DNA of 64,000 nt. Source: Hydrogenophaga taeniospiralis (GTDB taxonomy: Bacteria; Pseudomonadota; Gammaproteobacteria; Burkholderiales; Burkholderiaceae_C). Location of the stretch: assembly GCF_020510445.1 (NCBI RefSeq), contig NZ_JAHBAG010000001.1, positions 4,936,501-5,000,500 on the forward strand, written 5' to 3'. The notes under the pieces are model-generated. The model made no database searches and had not been told where the DNA came from. It saw nothing but the letters and a program-made list of their open reading frames with translations. Of the stretch, positions 37,012 to 47,168 are shown in pieces (the stretch's first letter is position 1; each line of letters starts with the position of its first letter). Position numbers and translations under genes: made by a program.

Positions 37012-37482
37012 TTGAAACGCCTTTGCCCCTCCATACCCGGCATCCACCCCGCTCACGGTGCTGCTCGCCGGGTCCTGCAGCGTGGATTCACGCTGATCGA
37101 ACTCATGGTGGTGCTGGTCATCATCGGCGTGCTGGCCGCGCTGATCGTGCCCAACGTGCTCGACCGCGCCGATGACGCGCGTGTGACCGCCGCCCGTACC
37201 GACGTGAACAACCTGATGCAGGCGCTCAAGCTCTACCGCCTGGACAACCAGCGCTACCCCAGCACCGAACAGGGCCTGAACGCCTTGGTGATCCGGCCCA
37301 CCACCGCGCCGGTGCCGCCGAACTGGCGCCCTTACCTCGACAAGCTGCCGGCCGACCCCTGGAACCGCCCCTACCAGTACTTGAGCCCCGGCGTGCACGG
37401 CGAAGTCGACGTGCTGTCGCTGGGGGCCGACGGTCAGCCGGGCGGCGAAGCCAGGGACGCCGACGTCGGCAGCTGGCAATGA
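37012..37482 (+). CDS. gspG: Type II secretion major pseudopilin GspG
   Basis: A 156-residue prepilin. The prepilin peptidase site is QRG before FTLIELMVVLVIIGVLAALIVPNVL. The GspG core has LMQALKLYRLDNQRYPSTEQGLNALV, WRPYLDKLPADPWNRPYQYLSPG and VDVLSLGADGQPGG, which includes the calcium-binding loop. The start is TTG at 37012 with GGGAG ten bases upstream, and the leader is longer than usual. It is the first gene of the plus-strand gsp operon. Confidence 0.94.
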   Translation: MKRLCPSIPGIHPAHGAARRVLQRGFTLIELMVVLVIIGVLAALIVPNVLDRADDARVTAARTDVNNLMQALKLYRLDNQRYPSTEQGLNALVIRPTTAPVPPNWRPYLDKLPADPWNRPYQYLSPGVHGEVDVLSLGADGQPGGEARDADVGSWQ

Positions 37483-37535
37483 ACACGCCCGCCCGGCGCC
37501 ACGGCGCGGCGTCCCTCAGGGGGACGGTGTCCTTT

Positions 37536-37560
37536 GACCCGTCCTGAGCCTGTCGAAGGG
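37536..37560. repeat. Short dispersed repeat unit (CCTGAGCCTGTCGAAGG type)
   Basis: The GTCCTGAGCCTGTCGAAGGG sequence between gspG and gspH matches a short repeat that I recall from many proteobacterial genomes. Only one copy occurs in this window, so the call rests on memory of that motif. Confidence 0.4.
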
Positions 37561-37617
37561 CGGATCGTCGGCAGCGGCGGAATGCGGACAGCTCGCGCGC
37601 AAAGCCTGGGGCATTCG

Positions 37618-38094
37618 ATGATGTGCATGAAGCCCCCACAAGCCGATGGAAGCCGGGGCTTCACCCTGCTGGAGCTGATGGTGGTGGTGTCCATCGTGGC
37701 GCTGGCCACGGCCGGTGTGAGCTTCGCCCTGCGCGACAACGACGCCACCCTGCTGGAGCGCGAAGGCCTGCGCCTGTCGGCCCTGCTGGAGTCGGCCCGG
37801 GCGCAGTCGCGCACCAGCGGCGTGGCGGTGCTCTGGCGCGGTTCGGACCAGGGTTTCGAGTTCATCGGCAACGCCATCCGGGGAGGCAGCCCCCTGGCCG
37901 GCACCCGCAGTTGGCTGCAGCCCGACACCCACCCGCAGATCACACAACCCGTGGGCGCTGAAACGCTGACCCTGGGCCCCGAACCGCTGATCGCGGCCCA
38001 GCGCCTGGTGATCCAGCGGGGTGAGCGCCGCCTCACGCTGGCCACCGACGGGCTGGCGCCTTTCACGGTGGTGCCCGAGGAGCCCGTGCCATGA
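37618..38094 (+). CDS. gspH: Type II secretion minor pseudopilin GspH
   Basis: A 158-residue pseudopilin with signal SRG before FTLLELMVVVSIVALATAGVSFAL. The GspH domain follows (LRLSALLESARAQSRTSGVAVLWRGSDQGFEFIG). Three ATGs (37618, 37621, 37627) cluster at the start; the frame is open further to 37534 through a repeat sequence. It sits between gspG and gspI, and its TGA overlaps the gspI ATG by four bases. Confidence 0.88.
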   Translation: MMCMKPPQADGSRGFTLLELMVVVSIVALATAGVSFALRDNDATLLEREGLRLSALLESARAQSRTSGVAVLWRGSDQGFEFIGNAIRGGSPLAGTRSWLQPDTHPQITQPVGAETLTLGPEPLIAAQRLVIQRGERRLTLATDGLAPFTVVPEEPVP

Positions 38095-38468
38095 CAAGCC
38101 ACCAGCGCGCGGGCGGCTTCACCCTGATCGAAATCCTGGTGGCGCTGGCGGTGGTGGCCATCACCCTGGCCGCGGGGGTGCAGGCCACCGGTGCGCTCAC
38201 GCGCGCCGCCACCCGCCAGAGCGACCAGTGGCTGGCCCAACTCTGCGCCGAGAACGAATTCGCGCGGCTGCGCCTGACGCGCCAGCTGCCCAGCGTGGGG
38301 GAGAGCACCGTGGCCTGCGAGCAGGCGGGCCAGACGCTGCAGGTGCGGCTGGCGGTCCAGCCCACCCCCAACCCGAACTTCCGGCGCGTGGACGCGGTGG
38401 TCGAAGCCCCGGTGGACGGCGTGGTCGCGCGCCTGCTCAGCCTGTCCACGGTGATGGGACGGTATTGA
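38091..38468 (+). CDS. gspI: Type II secretion minor pseudopilin GspI
   Basis: A 125-residue pseudopilin. AGG before FTLIEILVALAVVAITLAAGVQATGALT is the signal and helix. WLAQLCAENEFARLRLTRQLPSVGE matches the GspI core (usual A-x-N-x-L-x-E region). The start overlaps gspH (ATGA). A hairpin repeat begins 8 bp after its stop. GspI forms the tip complex with GspJ and GspK. Confidence 0.92.
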   Translation: MTSHQRAGGFTLIEILVALAVVAITLAAGVQATGALTRAATRQSDQWLAQLCAENEFARLRLTRQLPSVGESTVACEQAGQTLQVRLAVQPTPNPNFRRVDAVVEAPVDGVVARLLSLSTVMGRY

Positions 38469-38475
38469 ATGAAAC

Positions 38476-38553
38476 ACCCCCGCAGCGCTTCGCGCTACCC
38501 CCTCAAGGGGGCGACACCAGAGGCCCGGCGAAGCCGGTTCCTCGGTGTCTCTG
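38476..38553 (+). repeat. Post-stop hairpin repeat, copy 5
   Basis: CCCCCGCAGCGCTTCGCGCT, the hairpin CCCCCTCAAGGGGG, then GGCCCGGCGAAGCCGGTTCC. In sense orientation after gspI, and it keeps an open frame into gspJ without being part of it. Confidence 0.75.
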
Positions 38554-38615
38554 GGCAGGGACACTGCGCTCCGGAAAGTCCTTGCCGCCTCGGTGCCCCT
38601 CGGTTGGAGGGTTGC

Positions 38616-39349
38616 ATGCGTCGCTGGAGTCCTCTAAGACGCAGGTTCCTGGGATTCACCCTGATCGAGTTGCTGGTCGCCATTGCGGTGATGTCCATGC
38701 TGGCGCTGCTGAGCTGGCGCTCGATCGACGGCATGACCCGCACGCAGACCCTCACCCAGCAACGCTCCGACGATTTGATGCGCATGCAGGCGGCGTTGGG
38801 CCAGTGGGCCGCCGACCTCGACGCGGTGGTGGAAACCGGCGAGGTGAGCATGCTCGATTTCGACGGCCGGGTGCTGCGCCTGACGCGCCGTGACAGCGCC
38901 GAAACCGGCCTCGACAGCCCGGGCCTGCGGGTGGTCGCCTGGACCCACACCAGTGGCGTGGCCCAGACCGCCGGCAGCACCGCCGCTATGCTGGGCGCCG
39001 GGCAATGGGCGCGCTGGCAATCGCCCCCGCTGCGCCGGCGCGACGAACTGGCCCGCGCCTGGCAACGGGCGGCGGAGTGGGCGCAAAGTGGCGGCACCGT
39101 GCCGGAGAACACCAGCGCCGACAGCGCCATTGCGCTGATGGGCATCAACCAATGGCAGCTGTTCTACCACCGGGGCGACACCTGGAGCAACCCGCTCTCG
39201 GCGGCCGGTACCGAGGCCGCCGACAGCTCTCCCGCCAACCTGGCCGCCATGCCCAACGGCGTGCGTCTGGTGCTCACCCTCTCGGGTGGACAAAGCCTCT
39301 CGGGCACCCTGGTGCGCGACTGGGTGCGCCCGACGCTGGAGGCCGGAAG

Positions 39350-39353
<4 letters not shown>
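38616..39353 (+). CDS. gspJ: Type II secretion minor pseudopilin GspJ
   Basis: A 245-residue pseudopilin. The leader MRRWSPLRRRFLG precedes FTLIELLVAIAVMSMLALLSWRSIDGM. The globular domain includes WAADLDAVVETGEVSMLDFDGRVLRLTRR and QWQLFYHRGDTWSNPLS. GGAGG lies eight bases before ATG 38616. The frame is open upstream to 38469 through a hairpin repeat, but that ATG lacks a good site. Its TGA overlaps the gspK ATG by four bases. Confidence 0.92.
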
Positions 39354-40603
<1,250 letters not shown>

Positions 40604-40697
40604 GCACGCGCCCCCCACCGGCCGGGGCGCCGCACCGCTTCTCTAGAATGGAGCGCCTCATGTCCCTGCACCGCTCCGCCTGTCGGCCACTCCTCCC

Positions 40698-42008
40698 GTG
40701 TTGATCCTCACCCCTGCCCACTTTTCGGTGGCGACCGAACCCGGACCGACGGCCCTGCTGGACTGGGTCGGCTCGACCCTGGGCCAGCAGGTGGCGGAAC
40801 ACGGCCAATGCGCGGTCTCGCTGCTGCCGCGCGACGACGACGTGGTGCTGGTGCTGCCGCCACGGGCCGTGTCCTGGCACCAGCTCGCCCTGCCCAAGGT
40901 GGCCGCGGGCAAGCTGCGCGCCGTGCTCGACGGCATGCTCGAAGAACGCCTGCTCGGCGACACCGAGCAACTGCACTTTGCCCTGGAACCGGGTGGCCGC
41001 CCGGGTCGCACGGTGTGGGTGGCCGCCTGCCACAAGGCCTGGCTGCAAGGCTGGCTGCGGACGCTGGAGGCCGCGGGGCGACCGGTGTCGCGCATCGTCC
41101 CGGCCCTGGCGCCCCTGGGCCAGGGGACGCCGCAGGACGCCGGCCCCACCGACGACGCGCCCCCGGACGTGATCCACTGGGCCCATGTGGGCGCCGAACG
41201 CTCCTGGCTGGCCAGTGCCAGCGCACGCGGCGTGAGCTGCATCCCCTTGCGCGAGCCCACCACCGGCGGGCTCAACGAACCCGGCCCGGGCGCCGCAGGG
41301 CTGGACGCGGCCACCCCGGGGCCAGACGTGCCCGGTCTGCACCCCGAGACCCCACCCGCCCAGGCCCGCTGGATGGCCGACCCCGCCGCGGTGGCCCTGG
41401 CCGAACAGGCCCTGGGGCAACGTTTCGAGCTGGTGCCCCTGTCGTCGTGGCTGCTGCGCAGCAGCCAGACCGGCTGGAACCTGGCCCAGTTCGACCTGAG
41501 CCTGTCGTCGAGCTCGCGCCGCCAGCAGCGCTGGCTGCAAAGCCTGCGCCAGTGGCGCAGCGCGCCGGCCTGGCGGCCCGCCCGCTGGGGGCTGGCCGCG
41601 CTGGTGGCCATGCAACTGGTCGGGCTCAACGCCACGGCCTGGTACGAACGCCGCAGCCTCGACCGCAAGGAGCAGGCGGTTCGCCAGACCCTGCAGCAGG
41701 CCTTCCCCAAGGTGACGCTGGTGCTCGACGCGCCCCTGCAGATGCAGCGCGAACTCGCCGCGCTGCTGCAGGCCCACGGCGCGCTCTCGGGTGCCGACCT
41801 GGAAGCCCAGCTCGCTGCGCTGGCCCAGTCGTCCACCGGGGCGCCGATCGCCCCCCGCTCCATCGAATTCACCCCCGGCGAAGCCCGTTTCGGCGCGTGG
41901 TCGGCCCCCGAAGAACCACTGCGCCAGCTGCAGCAGACGCTGGAGCGCAACGGCTGGCGGGCCACGCTGGAAGGCGACGTGCTCACCCTGCGCGCAGAAA
42001 CCCGGTGA
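40698..42008 (+). CDS. gspL: Type II secretion system protein GspL
   Basis: A 436-residue bitopic protein. The cytoplasmic actin-like domain starts LTPAHFSVATEPGPTALLDWV and carries ALPKVAAGKLRAVLDGMLEERLL. A single membrane helix is near 295-315 (WGLAALVAMQLVGLNATAWY), followed by the periplasmic ferredoxin-like domain (PRSIEFTPGEARFGAWSAP). GspL recruits the GspE ATPase. The start is GTG at 40698 with TTG next to it; no strong ribosome-binding site is seen. Its stop overlaps a GTG in front of gspM. Confidence 0.9.
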   Translation: MLILTPAHFSVATEPGPTALLDWVGSTLGQQVAEHGQCAVSLLPRDDDVVLVLPPRAVSWHQLALPKVAAGKLRAVLDGMLEERLLGDTEQLHFALEPGGRPGRTVWVAACHKAWLQGWLRTLEAAGRPVSRIVPALAPLGQGTPQDAGPTDDAPPDVIHWAHVGAERSWLASASARGVSCIPLREPTTGGLNEPGPGAAGLDAATPGPDVPGLHPETPPAQARWMADPAAVALAEQALGQRFELVPLSSWLLRSSQTGWNLAQFDLSLSSSSRRQQRWLQSLRQWRSAPAWRPARWGLAALVAMQLVGLNATAWYERRSLDRKEQAVRQTLQQAFPKVTLVLDAPLQMQRELAALLQAHGALSGADLEAQLAALAQSSTGAPIAPRSIEFTPGEARFGAWSAPEEPLRQLQQTLERNGWRATLEGDVLTLRAETR

Positions 42009-42013
42009 ACCGC

Positions 42014-42547
42014 ATGCCCGAACCCTCCCGCTTTTCCGCGCTGGCCGCCATCGGCCAGCGGCTGCACACCACGCTGGCCCGCCTCTCGCCCCGCGAACGG
42101 CGCGCCGTGACCCTGGCCGCCTGGGTGCTGGGCCTGGGCCTGCTCTGGTGGCTGGCCCTGTCGCCCGCGCTGAACACGCTGCGCCAGGCGCCCGAACAAC
42201 ACGCCAGGCTCGACCAGCAGTTGGCCCGCATGCGCGGCCTGGCCGCCACCGCCGAGGCCCTGCGTGGACAGAACACCGGCCAGCCGCCGGGCCGTGCGGC
42301 CGTGCTGCGCGCGCTGCAAGAAGCCAATGCCGCGGCGGCGGGCACGGTCGAGTTCTCGGTGATGGGCGACCGCGCCACCGTGACCTTCAAGGGCACGGCC
42401 CCCGAGGCGCTGGCCCAGTGGCTGGCCCAGGTGCGGGTCAACGCCCGGCTCCTGCCGGTGCAGGCCCAGCTCAACCGCACGGACAACCCCGCCGGCTGGA
42501 GCGGCCAGATGGTGCTGACCAGCCCGGGGCTGGGGTTGGCCAACTGA
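42014..42547 (+). CDS. gspM: Type II secretion system protein GspM
   Basis: A 177-residue inner-membrane protein. It has LSPRERRAVTLAAWVLGLGLLWWLALSPALNTLR, where S/P-x-R-E-R before the helix is a GspM hallmark, and a C-terminal ferredoxin-like part (TVTFKGTAPEALAQWLAQVRV). The start is ATG 42014; GTG 42005, overlapping the gspL stop, is a coupled alternative. The TGA shares its last base with the gspN ATG (TGATG). Confidence 0.88.
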   Translation: MPEPSRFSALAAIGQRLHTTLARLSPRERRAVTLAAWVLGLGLLWWLALSPALNTLRQAPEQHARLDQQLARMRGLAATAEALRGQNTGQPPGRAAVLRALQEANAAAAGTVEFSVMGDRATVTFKGTAPEALAQWLAQVRVNARLLPVQAQLNRTDNPAGWSGQMVLTSPGLGLAN

Positions 42548-43341
42548 TGCAGCACCGCTCCACCACCCGCATGGCATGGCTGGGCGCCGCGCTCGGCCTG
42601 GCCCTGGCGCTGCTGCTGTTCGCGCCGGCGCGCTGGCTGGGGCAAGCGCTGCAGTCGGCCACCCGGGGCCAGTTGCAGCTGGTCAACGCGCGCGGCACCG
42701 TCTGGCGCGGTCAGGCCGACCTGCTGTTCACCGGCGGCGAGGGCAGCCGGGGCCAGACTTCCCTGCCCCAGGGCGTGGTCTGGCGCCTGACCCCCACCCT
42801 GGCCGGCGCCCGGCCCGCCCTGGCCGTGCAACTGAGCGCGCCGTGCTGCACACCCGAGCCCCTGTCCCTCACCGCCGTGCTCGGCCTCAACGGCGCCGAG
42901 CTGCGCGTGGCGGCGTTCAACAGCCAGTGGCCGGCGGACCTGCTCGCGGGCCTGGGAACCCCCTGGAACACCCTGCGCCTGGAAGGCCAGCTGGCGCTGC
43001 GCTCGCCCGGCCTGAGCGTGCGGTGGTCCAGCCGCGGCACCCGCTTTCAAGGCACGCTCACGGTGGACGCGCTGGACGTGGCCTCGCGCGTGTCCACGCT
43101 GCGCCCGCTGGGCAGCTACCGGCTGGCGCTGCAATCGGCCGACGAAGGGCGCGGCGCCACCCTGGCGCTCAACACCCTGCGTGGCGAGTTGCGGCTCAAG
43201 GGCAAGGGCCAGTGGATCGCGGGCCGCCTGCGCTTCCAGGGCGAAGCCCGGGCCGCGCCCGGCCGCGAAGCGGCGCTGACCAACCTGCTCAACATCCTGG
43301 GGCGCCGGGACGGCCCGCGCTCGCTCCTCAACATTGGCTAG
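42547..43341 (+). CDS. gspN: Type II secretion system protein GspN
   Basis: A 264-residue protein with one N-terminal helix (MAWLGAALGLALALLLFAPARWLG) and a beta-rich periplasmic domain (GQLQLVNARGTVWRGQADLLFTGG), the GspN pattern. GspN is present in only some T2SS loci and its role is not settled. It overlaps gspM at its start and is followed after 36 bp by gspD. The paired Cys-Cys in LSAPCCTPEPLS may form a disulfide. Confidence 0.88.
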   Translation: MQHRSTTRMAWLGAALGLALALLLFAPARWLGQALQSATRGQLQLVNARGTVWRGQADLLFTGGEGSRGQTSLPQGVVWRLTPTLAGARPALAVQLSAPCCTPEPLSLTAVLGLNGAELRVAAFNSQWPADLLAGLGTPWNTLRLEGQLALRSPGLSVRWSSRGTRFQGTLTVDALDVASRVSTLRPLGSYRLALQSADEGRGATLALNTLRGELRLKGKGQWIAGRLRFQGEARAAPGREAALTNLLNILGRRDGPRSLLNIG

Positions 43342-43377
43342 CCCGCCACGCGCCGGACTTCGCGATAGGATCAAATC

Positions 43378-45549
43378 ATGACTCTGCACTCTCACCACGC
43401 CCCCACCGGCACGCCCCGGGCGCCGGTCGCGGGCCGTACGCTGACGGCGCTCGCCCTGCTCGTTGGCCTGGCCTGGAGCCCCCTGCCCTGGCCGGCGGCC
43501 CATGCCCAGGGCCGCGCCAGCGAACCGGTGACGCTCAATTTCGTGCAAGCCGAGATCGAAGCGGTGGCGCGCACCATGGCCACCATCACCGGCCGCAACG
43601 TGGTGGTCGATCCGCGCGTCAAGGGCACGATCAACCTCTCGACCGACCGGCCCGTGCCGCCCGCCGTCGCGCTCAACCAGTTCGGTGCCGCGCTGCGCCT
43701 GCAGGGTTTTTCGCTGGTGGACACGGACGGCCTGTACAAGGTCGTGCCCGAGGCCGACGCCAAGCTGCTGGGCAACCCGGTGAACGCGGGGTCGGTGACC
43801 TCGCTCGCGTCGTCCAACCAGATCGTCACCCAGATCTTCCGCCTCAACCACGAGGCGGCGAACAACCTGGTGCCGGTGCTGCGCCCGCTGATCGGGCCGA
43901 ACAACACGATCAACGTCAACCCCGGCAACAACTCGCTGATCATCACGGACTACGCCGACAACCTGCGGCGCATCGGCCGCATCATCAACGCGCTGGACGT
44001 CTCGGGCGCGACCGATGTGGAGATCATCCCGCTGCGCCACGCCATCGCCGCGGACCTGGCGCCGCTGGTGCAGCGCCTGATCGACTCGGGCACGAGCGGC
44101 GCGCCCGCCGGCGCCGCGCAGGCCGACCAGTCGTACAAGACCACCCTGGTGGCCGAACCGCGCAGCAACAGCCTGGTGCTGCGCGCGGCCAACCCGGCCC
44201 GCCTGGCGCTGGTGCGCTCCCTGGTGGACAAGCTGGACCAGCCCACCGCGGAGAGCGCGGCGGGCAACATCCACGTGGTCTACCTGAAGAACGCCGACGC
44301 CACCGCGCTGGCCACCACGCTGCGCGCGGCCATGGCCGCCGGCTCGGGTGGCACAACGGCCAGCGTCGCATCGTCCAGCCCGTCGGCCCCCATCGCGCGC
44401 GCCGCCACCACCACGGCCGGCACCGGCGCCAGCGCCGCGACCACCCCCGTGGCCGCCAGCGCGGCCCCGTCCACCGGCGGCCAGATCCAGGCCGACCCGG
44501 CCACCAACGCGCTCATCATCACCGCGCCCGAGCCCCAGTACCGGCAGCTGCGCGCCGTGATCGACCAGCTCGACGGACGCCGGGCCCAGGTTTATGTGGA
44601 GAGCCTGATCGCCGAGGTCAACGCCGACAAGGCGGCCGAGTTCGGCATCCAGTGGCAAGGCCCGCTGGGCCAGGTCGGTAACAGCCTGATCGGCCTGATG
44701 GGCACCAACTTCGGCACCAACGGCAACAACATCCTGACCAATACCCTGGCCATCGCCGAGGGTGACTACAGCAGCGTCAAAGCGCCCGGCGCGGGCCTGA
44801 ACATCGGCGCGGCCCAGCGCAAGGACGGGGTCTACGTGCTGGGTTTCCTGGCGCGCTTCCTGCAGCAGAACGGCGACGGCAACATCCTCTCCACCCCCAA
44901 CCTGCTCACGCTGGACAACGAGGAAGCCAAGATCGTGATCGGCCAGAACGTGCCCTTCGTGACCGGCCAGTTCACCAACACCGGCAGCAACGAGGGCTCG
45001 GTCAACCCGTTCCAGACCATCGAACGCAAGGACGTGGGCCTGACCCTGCGCGTCAAACCGCAGATCAGCGAGAACGGCACCATCAAGATGACCATCTACC
45101 AGGAGGTCAGCAGCGTGCAGGCGTCCTCGATCAACTCCACCACCGGGCTGATCACCAACAAGCGCACCATCGAATCCACGGTGCTGGTCGACGACGGCGC
45201 CATCGTGGTGCTCGGCGGCCTGCTGCAGGACGAGTACGCCGGCAACCAGGACAAGGTGCCCGGCCTGGGCGACGTGCCCTTCTTCGGCAACCTGTTCAAG
45301 AGCGAGACCCGCAGCCGCAAGAAAACCAACCTGATGGTCTTCCTGCGCCCGGTGGTGCTGCGCGACGCGCGCCAGACCAGCAGCCTCTCGCTGGACCGCT
45401 ACGAACTCATGCGCTCGGTGCAGAAAGACGTGCAACCCGCGCCCAGCAGCGTGCTCCAGATCAACGAGGCGCCGGTGATGGCGCCGCAGCGGGCTCCCGC
45501 GACCACCGCACCCGCCACGCCAGAGCCATCGGGCACGCCCGCGCAGTGA
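43378..45549 (+). CDS. gspD: Type II secretion system secretin GspD
   Basis: A 723-residue outer-membrane channel. The signal peptide covers about residues 1-42. N0 (PVTLNFVQAEIEAVARTMATITGRNVVVDPRVKG) and N1-N3 follow (VTQIFRLNHEAANNLVPVLRPLIGPNN). The N3 region has an Ala/Thr/Ser-rich loop around 320-365. The secretin domain is about 435-660, with LLTLDNEEAKIVIGQNVPFVTG and the VPGLGDVPFFGNLFKS motif. The C-terminus is Pro/Ala-rich and is probably the pilotin-binding S domain. It lies in the operon between gspN and gspE (10-bp gap). Confidence 0.95.
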   Translation: MTLHSHHAPTGTPRAPVAGRTLTALALLVGLAWSPLPWPAAHAQGRASEPVTLNFVQAEIEAVARTMATITGRNVVVDPRVKGTINLSTDRPVPPAVALNQFGAALRLQGFSLVDTDGLYKVVPEADAKLLGNPVNAGSVTSLASSNQIVTQIFRLNHEAANNLVPVLRPLIGPNNTINVNPGNNSLIITDYADNLRRIGRIINALDVSGATDVEIIPLRHAIAADLAPLVQRLIDSGTSGAPAGAAQADQSYKTTLVAEPRSNSLVLRAANPARLALVRSLVDKLDQPTAESAAGNIHVVYLKNADATALATTLRAAMAAGSGGTTASVASSSPSAPIARAATTTAGTGASAATTPVAASAAPSTGGQIQADPATNALIITAPEPQYRQLRAVIDQLDGRRAQVYVESLIAEVNADKAAEFGIQWQGPLGQVGNSLIGLMGTNFGTNGNNILTNTLAIAEGDYSSVKAPGAGLNIGAAQRKDGVYVLGFLARFLQQNGDGNILSTPNLLTLDNEEAKIVIGQNVPFVTGQFTNTGSNEGSVNPFQTIERKDVGLTLRVKPQISENGTIKMTIYQEVSSVQASSINSTTGLITNKRTIESTVLVDDGAIVVLGGLLQDEYAGNQDKVPGLGDVPFFGNLFKSETRSRKKTNLMVFLRPVVLRDARQTSSLSLDRYELMRSVQKDVQPAPSSVLQINEAPVMAPQRAPATTAPATPEPSGTPAQ

Positions 45550-45559
45550 GCGCCGCACC

Positions 45560-47002
45560 ATGAAGTACCCCTTGCCCTACGCCTTCGCGCGCGAGCACCT
45601 CTGGCTGCTGGAAGACAGCGGCGAGGGCCTGACCCTGCTGGGCAGCCACAGCGCCGTGAGCGACCCCGCCGTGCAGACGCGGCGCCTGTCGGCGCTGTCC
45701 GAGATCCTGCGCTGCCACGACGTGCGCGAACTGCATTGGGAAGCGGGCGACACCCTGGCCCAACGCATCAGCGCGGCCTATGCGCAGGGCGAATCGAGCG
45801 CGGCGGCGGTGGTCAGCGAAGTGCAGAGCGACGCCGATCTGAGCCGCATGATGCAGGAGCTGCCCGCCATCGAGGATCTGCTGGAAACCGCCGACGACGC
45901 GCCCATCATCCGCATGCTCAACGCCTTGCTCACGCAGGCCGCGCGCGACGGCGCGAGCGACATCCACATCGAGCCCTACGAGCGCCACTCCAGCGTGCGC
46001 TTCCGGGTCGACGGCACGCTGCGCGAGGTGGTGCGGCCCAACCGCGCCCTGCACGCCGCGCTGATCTCGCGCCTGAAGATCATGGCCGAGCTCGACATCT
46101 CCGAAAAGCGCCTGCCGCAGGACGGCCGCATCTCGCTGCGCATCGGCACGCGCGCGGTGGACGTGCGCGTGTCCACCCTGCCCAGCGCGCACGGCGAGCG
46201 CGCGGTGCTGCGCCTGCTCGACAAGAGCGAGAGCAAGCTCAACCTCGAAGCCGTGGGCATGCAGGGCGACGTGCTGACCCGCTTCAAGCACCTGCTGACG
46301 CAGCCGCACGGCATCATCCTGGTCACCGGCCCCACCGGCTCGGGCAAGACCACCACGCTCTACGCCGGCCTGCAGCGGCTGGACGCGAGCACGCTCAATA
46401 TCATGACGGTGGAAGACCCGATCGAATACGAGCTGGCCGGCGTGGGGCAGACCCAGGTCAACCCCAAGATCGACCTCGACTTCGCCAAGGCGCTGCGCGC
46501 CATCCTGCGGCAAGACCCCGACGTGATCATGATCGGCGAGATCCGCGACTTCGAGACCGCGCAGATCGCCATCCAGGCCTCGCTCACCGGCCACCTGGTG
46601 CTCGCCACCCTGCACACCAACGACGCGGCCAGCGCCGTCACGCGCCTGACCGACATGGGCGTGGAGCCCTTCCTGCTCAGCAGCTCGCTGCTGGGCGTGC
46701 TGGCCCAGCGCCTGGTGCGCAAGCTGTGCGTGCACTGCCGCGAGCGGGACGAGCAGGGCCACTGGCGGGCCGTGGGCTGCGAGCGCTGCAACCACGTGGG
46801 CTACAAGGGCCGCACCGGCATTTACGAGCTGCTGGTCTGCGACGACCCGATGCGCAGCCTGATCCACAACCGCGCCGCCGAAAGCGAGCTCATCGCCACG
46901 GCGCAAGCGGCCGGTCTGCGCTCCATGCGCGAAGACGGCCAGCACCTGGTCGAGGCCGGCATCACCTCGGCGGCCGAGGTGATCAGCGTGACGCGAGACT
47001 GA
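45560..47002 (+). CDS. gspE: Type II secretion ATPase GspE
   Basis: A 480-residue hexameric ATPase powering pseudopilus assembly. Walker A GPTGSGKTTTLYAGL is near residue 258. The Asp box is MTVEDPIEYELAGVGQTQVN, Walker B IMIGEIRDFETAQIA and the His box GHLVLATLHTNDAAS. Near the C-terminus LCVHCRERD and GCERCNHVGYKGRTGIYELL give two CxxC pairs for a zinc site, with a shorter loop than in the classic form. The N-terminal domain contacts GspL. Confidence 0.96.
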   Translation: MKYPLPYAFAREHLWLLEDSGEGLTLLGSHSAVSDPAVQTRRLSALSEILRCHDVRELHWEAGDTLAQRISAAYAQGESSAAAVVSEVQSDADLSRMMQELPAIEDLLETADDAPIIRMLNALLTQAARDGASDIHIEPYERHSSVRFRVDGTLREVVRPNRALHAALISRLKIMAELDISEKRLPQDGRISLRIGTRAVDVRVSTLPSAHGERAVLRLLDKSESKLNLEAVGMQGDVLTRFKHLLTQPHGIILVTGPTGSGKTTTLYAGLQRLDASTLNIMTVEDPIEYELAGVGQTQVNPKIDLDFAKALRAILRQDPDVIMIGEIRDFETAQIAIQASLTGHLVLATLHTNDAASAVTRLTDMGVEPFLLSSSLLGVLAQRLVRKLCVHCRERDEQGHWRAVGCERCNHVGYKGRTGIYELLVCDDPMRSLIHNRAAESELIATAQAAGLRSMREDGQHLVEAGITSAAEVISVTRD

Positions 47003-47005
47003 TGC

Positions 47006-47078
47006 TCCCCCCGCGCCGCTTCGCGTCACCCCCCAGGGGGCAACACCTACGGCCCGGCGAAGCCGGTTCCGTGGTGTT
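47006..47078 (+). repeat. Post-stop hairpin repeat, copy 7
   Basis: CCCCCCGCGCCGCTTCGCGT, the hairpin CCCCCCAGGGGG, then GGCCCGGCGAAGCCGGTTCC, in sense orientation 3 bp after the gspE stop. Confidence 0.78.
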
Positions 47079-47168
47079 TCCGGGCTCAGGCATAGCGCGC
47101 CGGTGCGGTGTCTGGTTTTGGGGTGGGTGCTCGGTGCAACACCTCCGATGATCTGCTGAACCTCCTCC

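Noticed and set aside
41983..45561. Very long open frame (1192 codons) on the minus strand
   Set aside because: It lies antisense to gspL-M-N-D, is rich in His, Arg, Gln and Gly as expected of an antisense frame in GC-rich DNA, and shows no domain.
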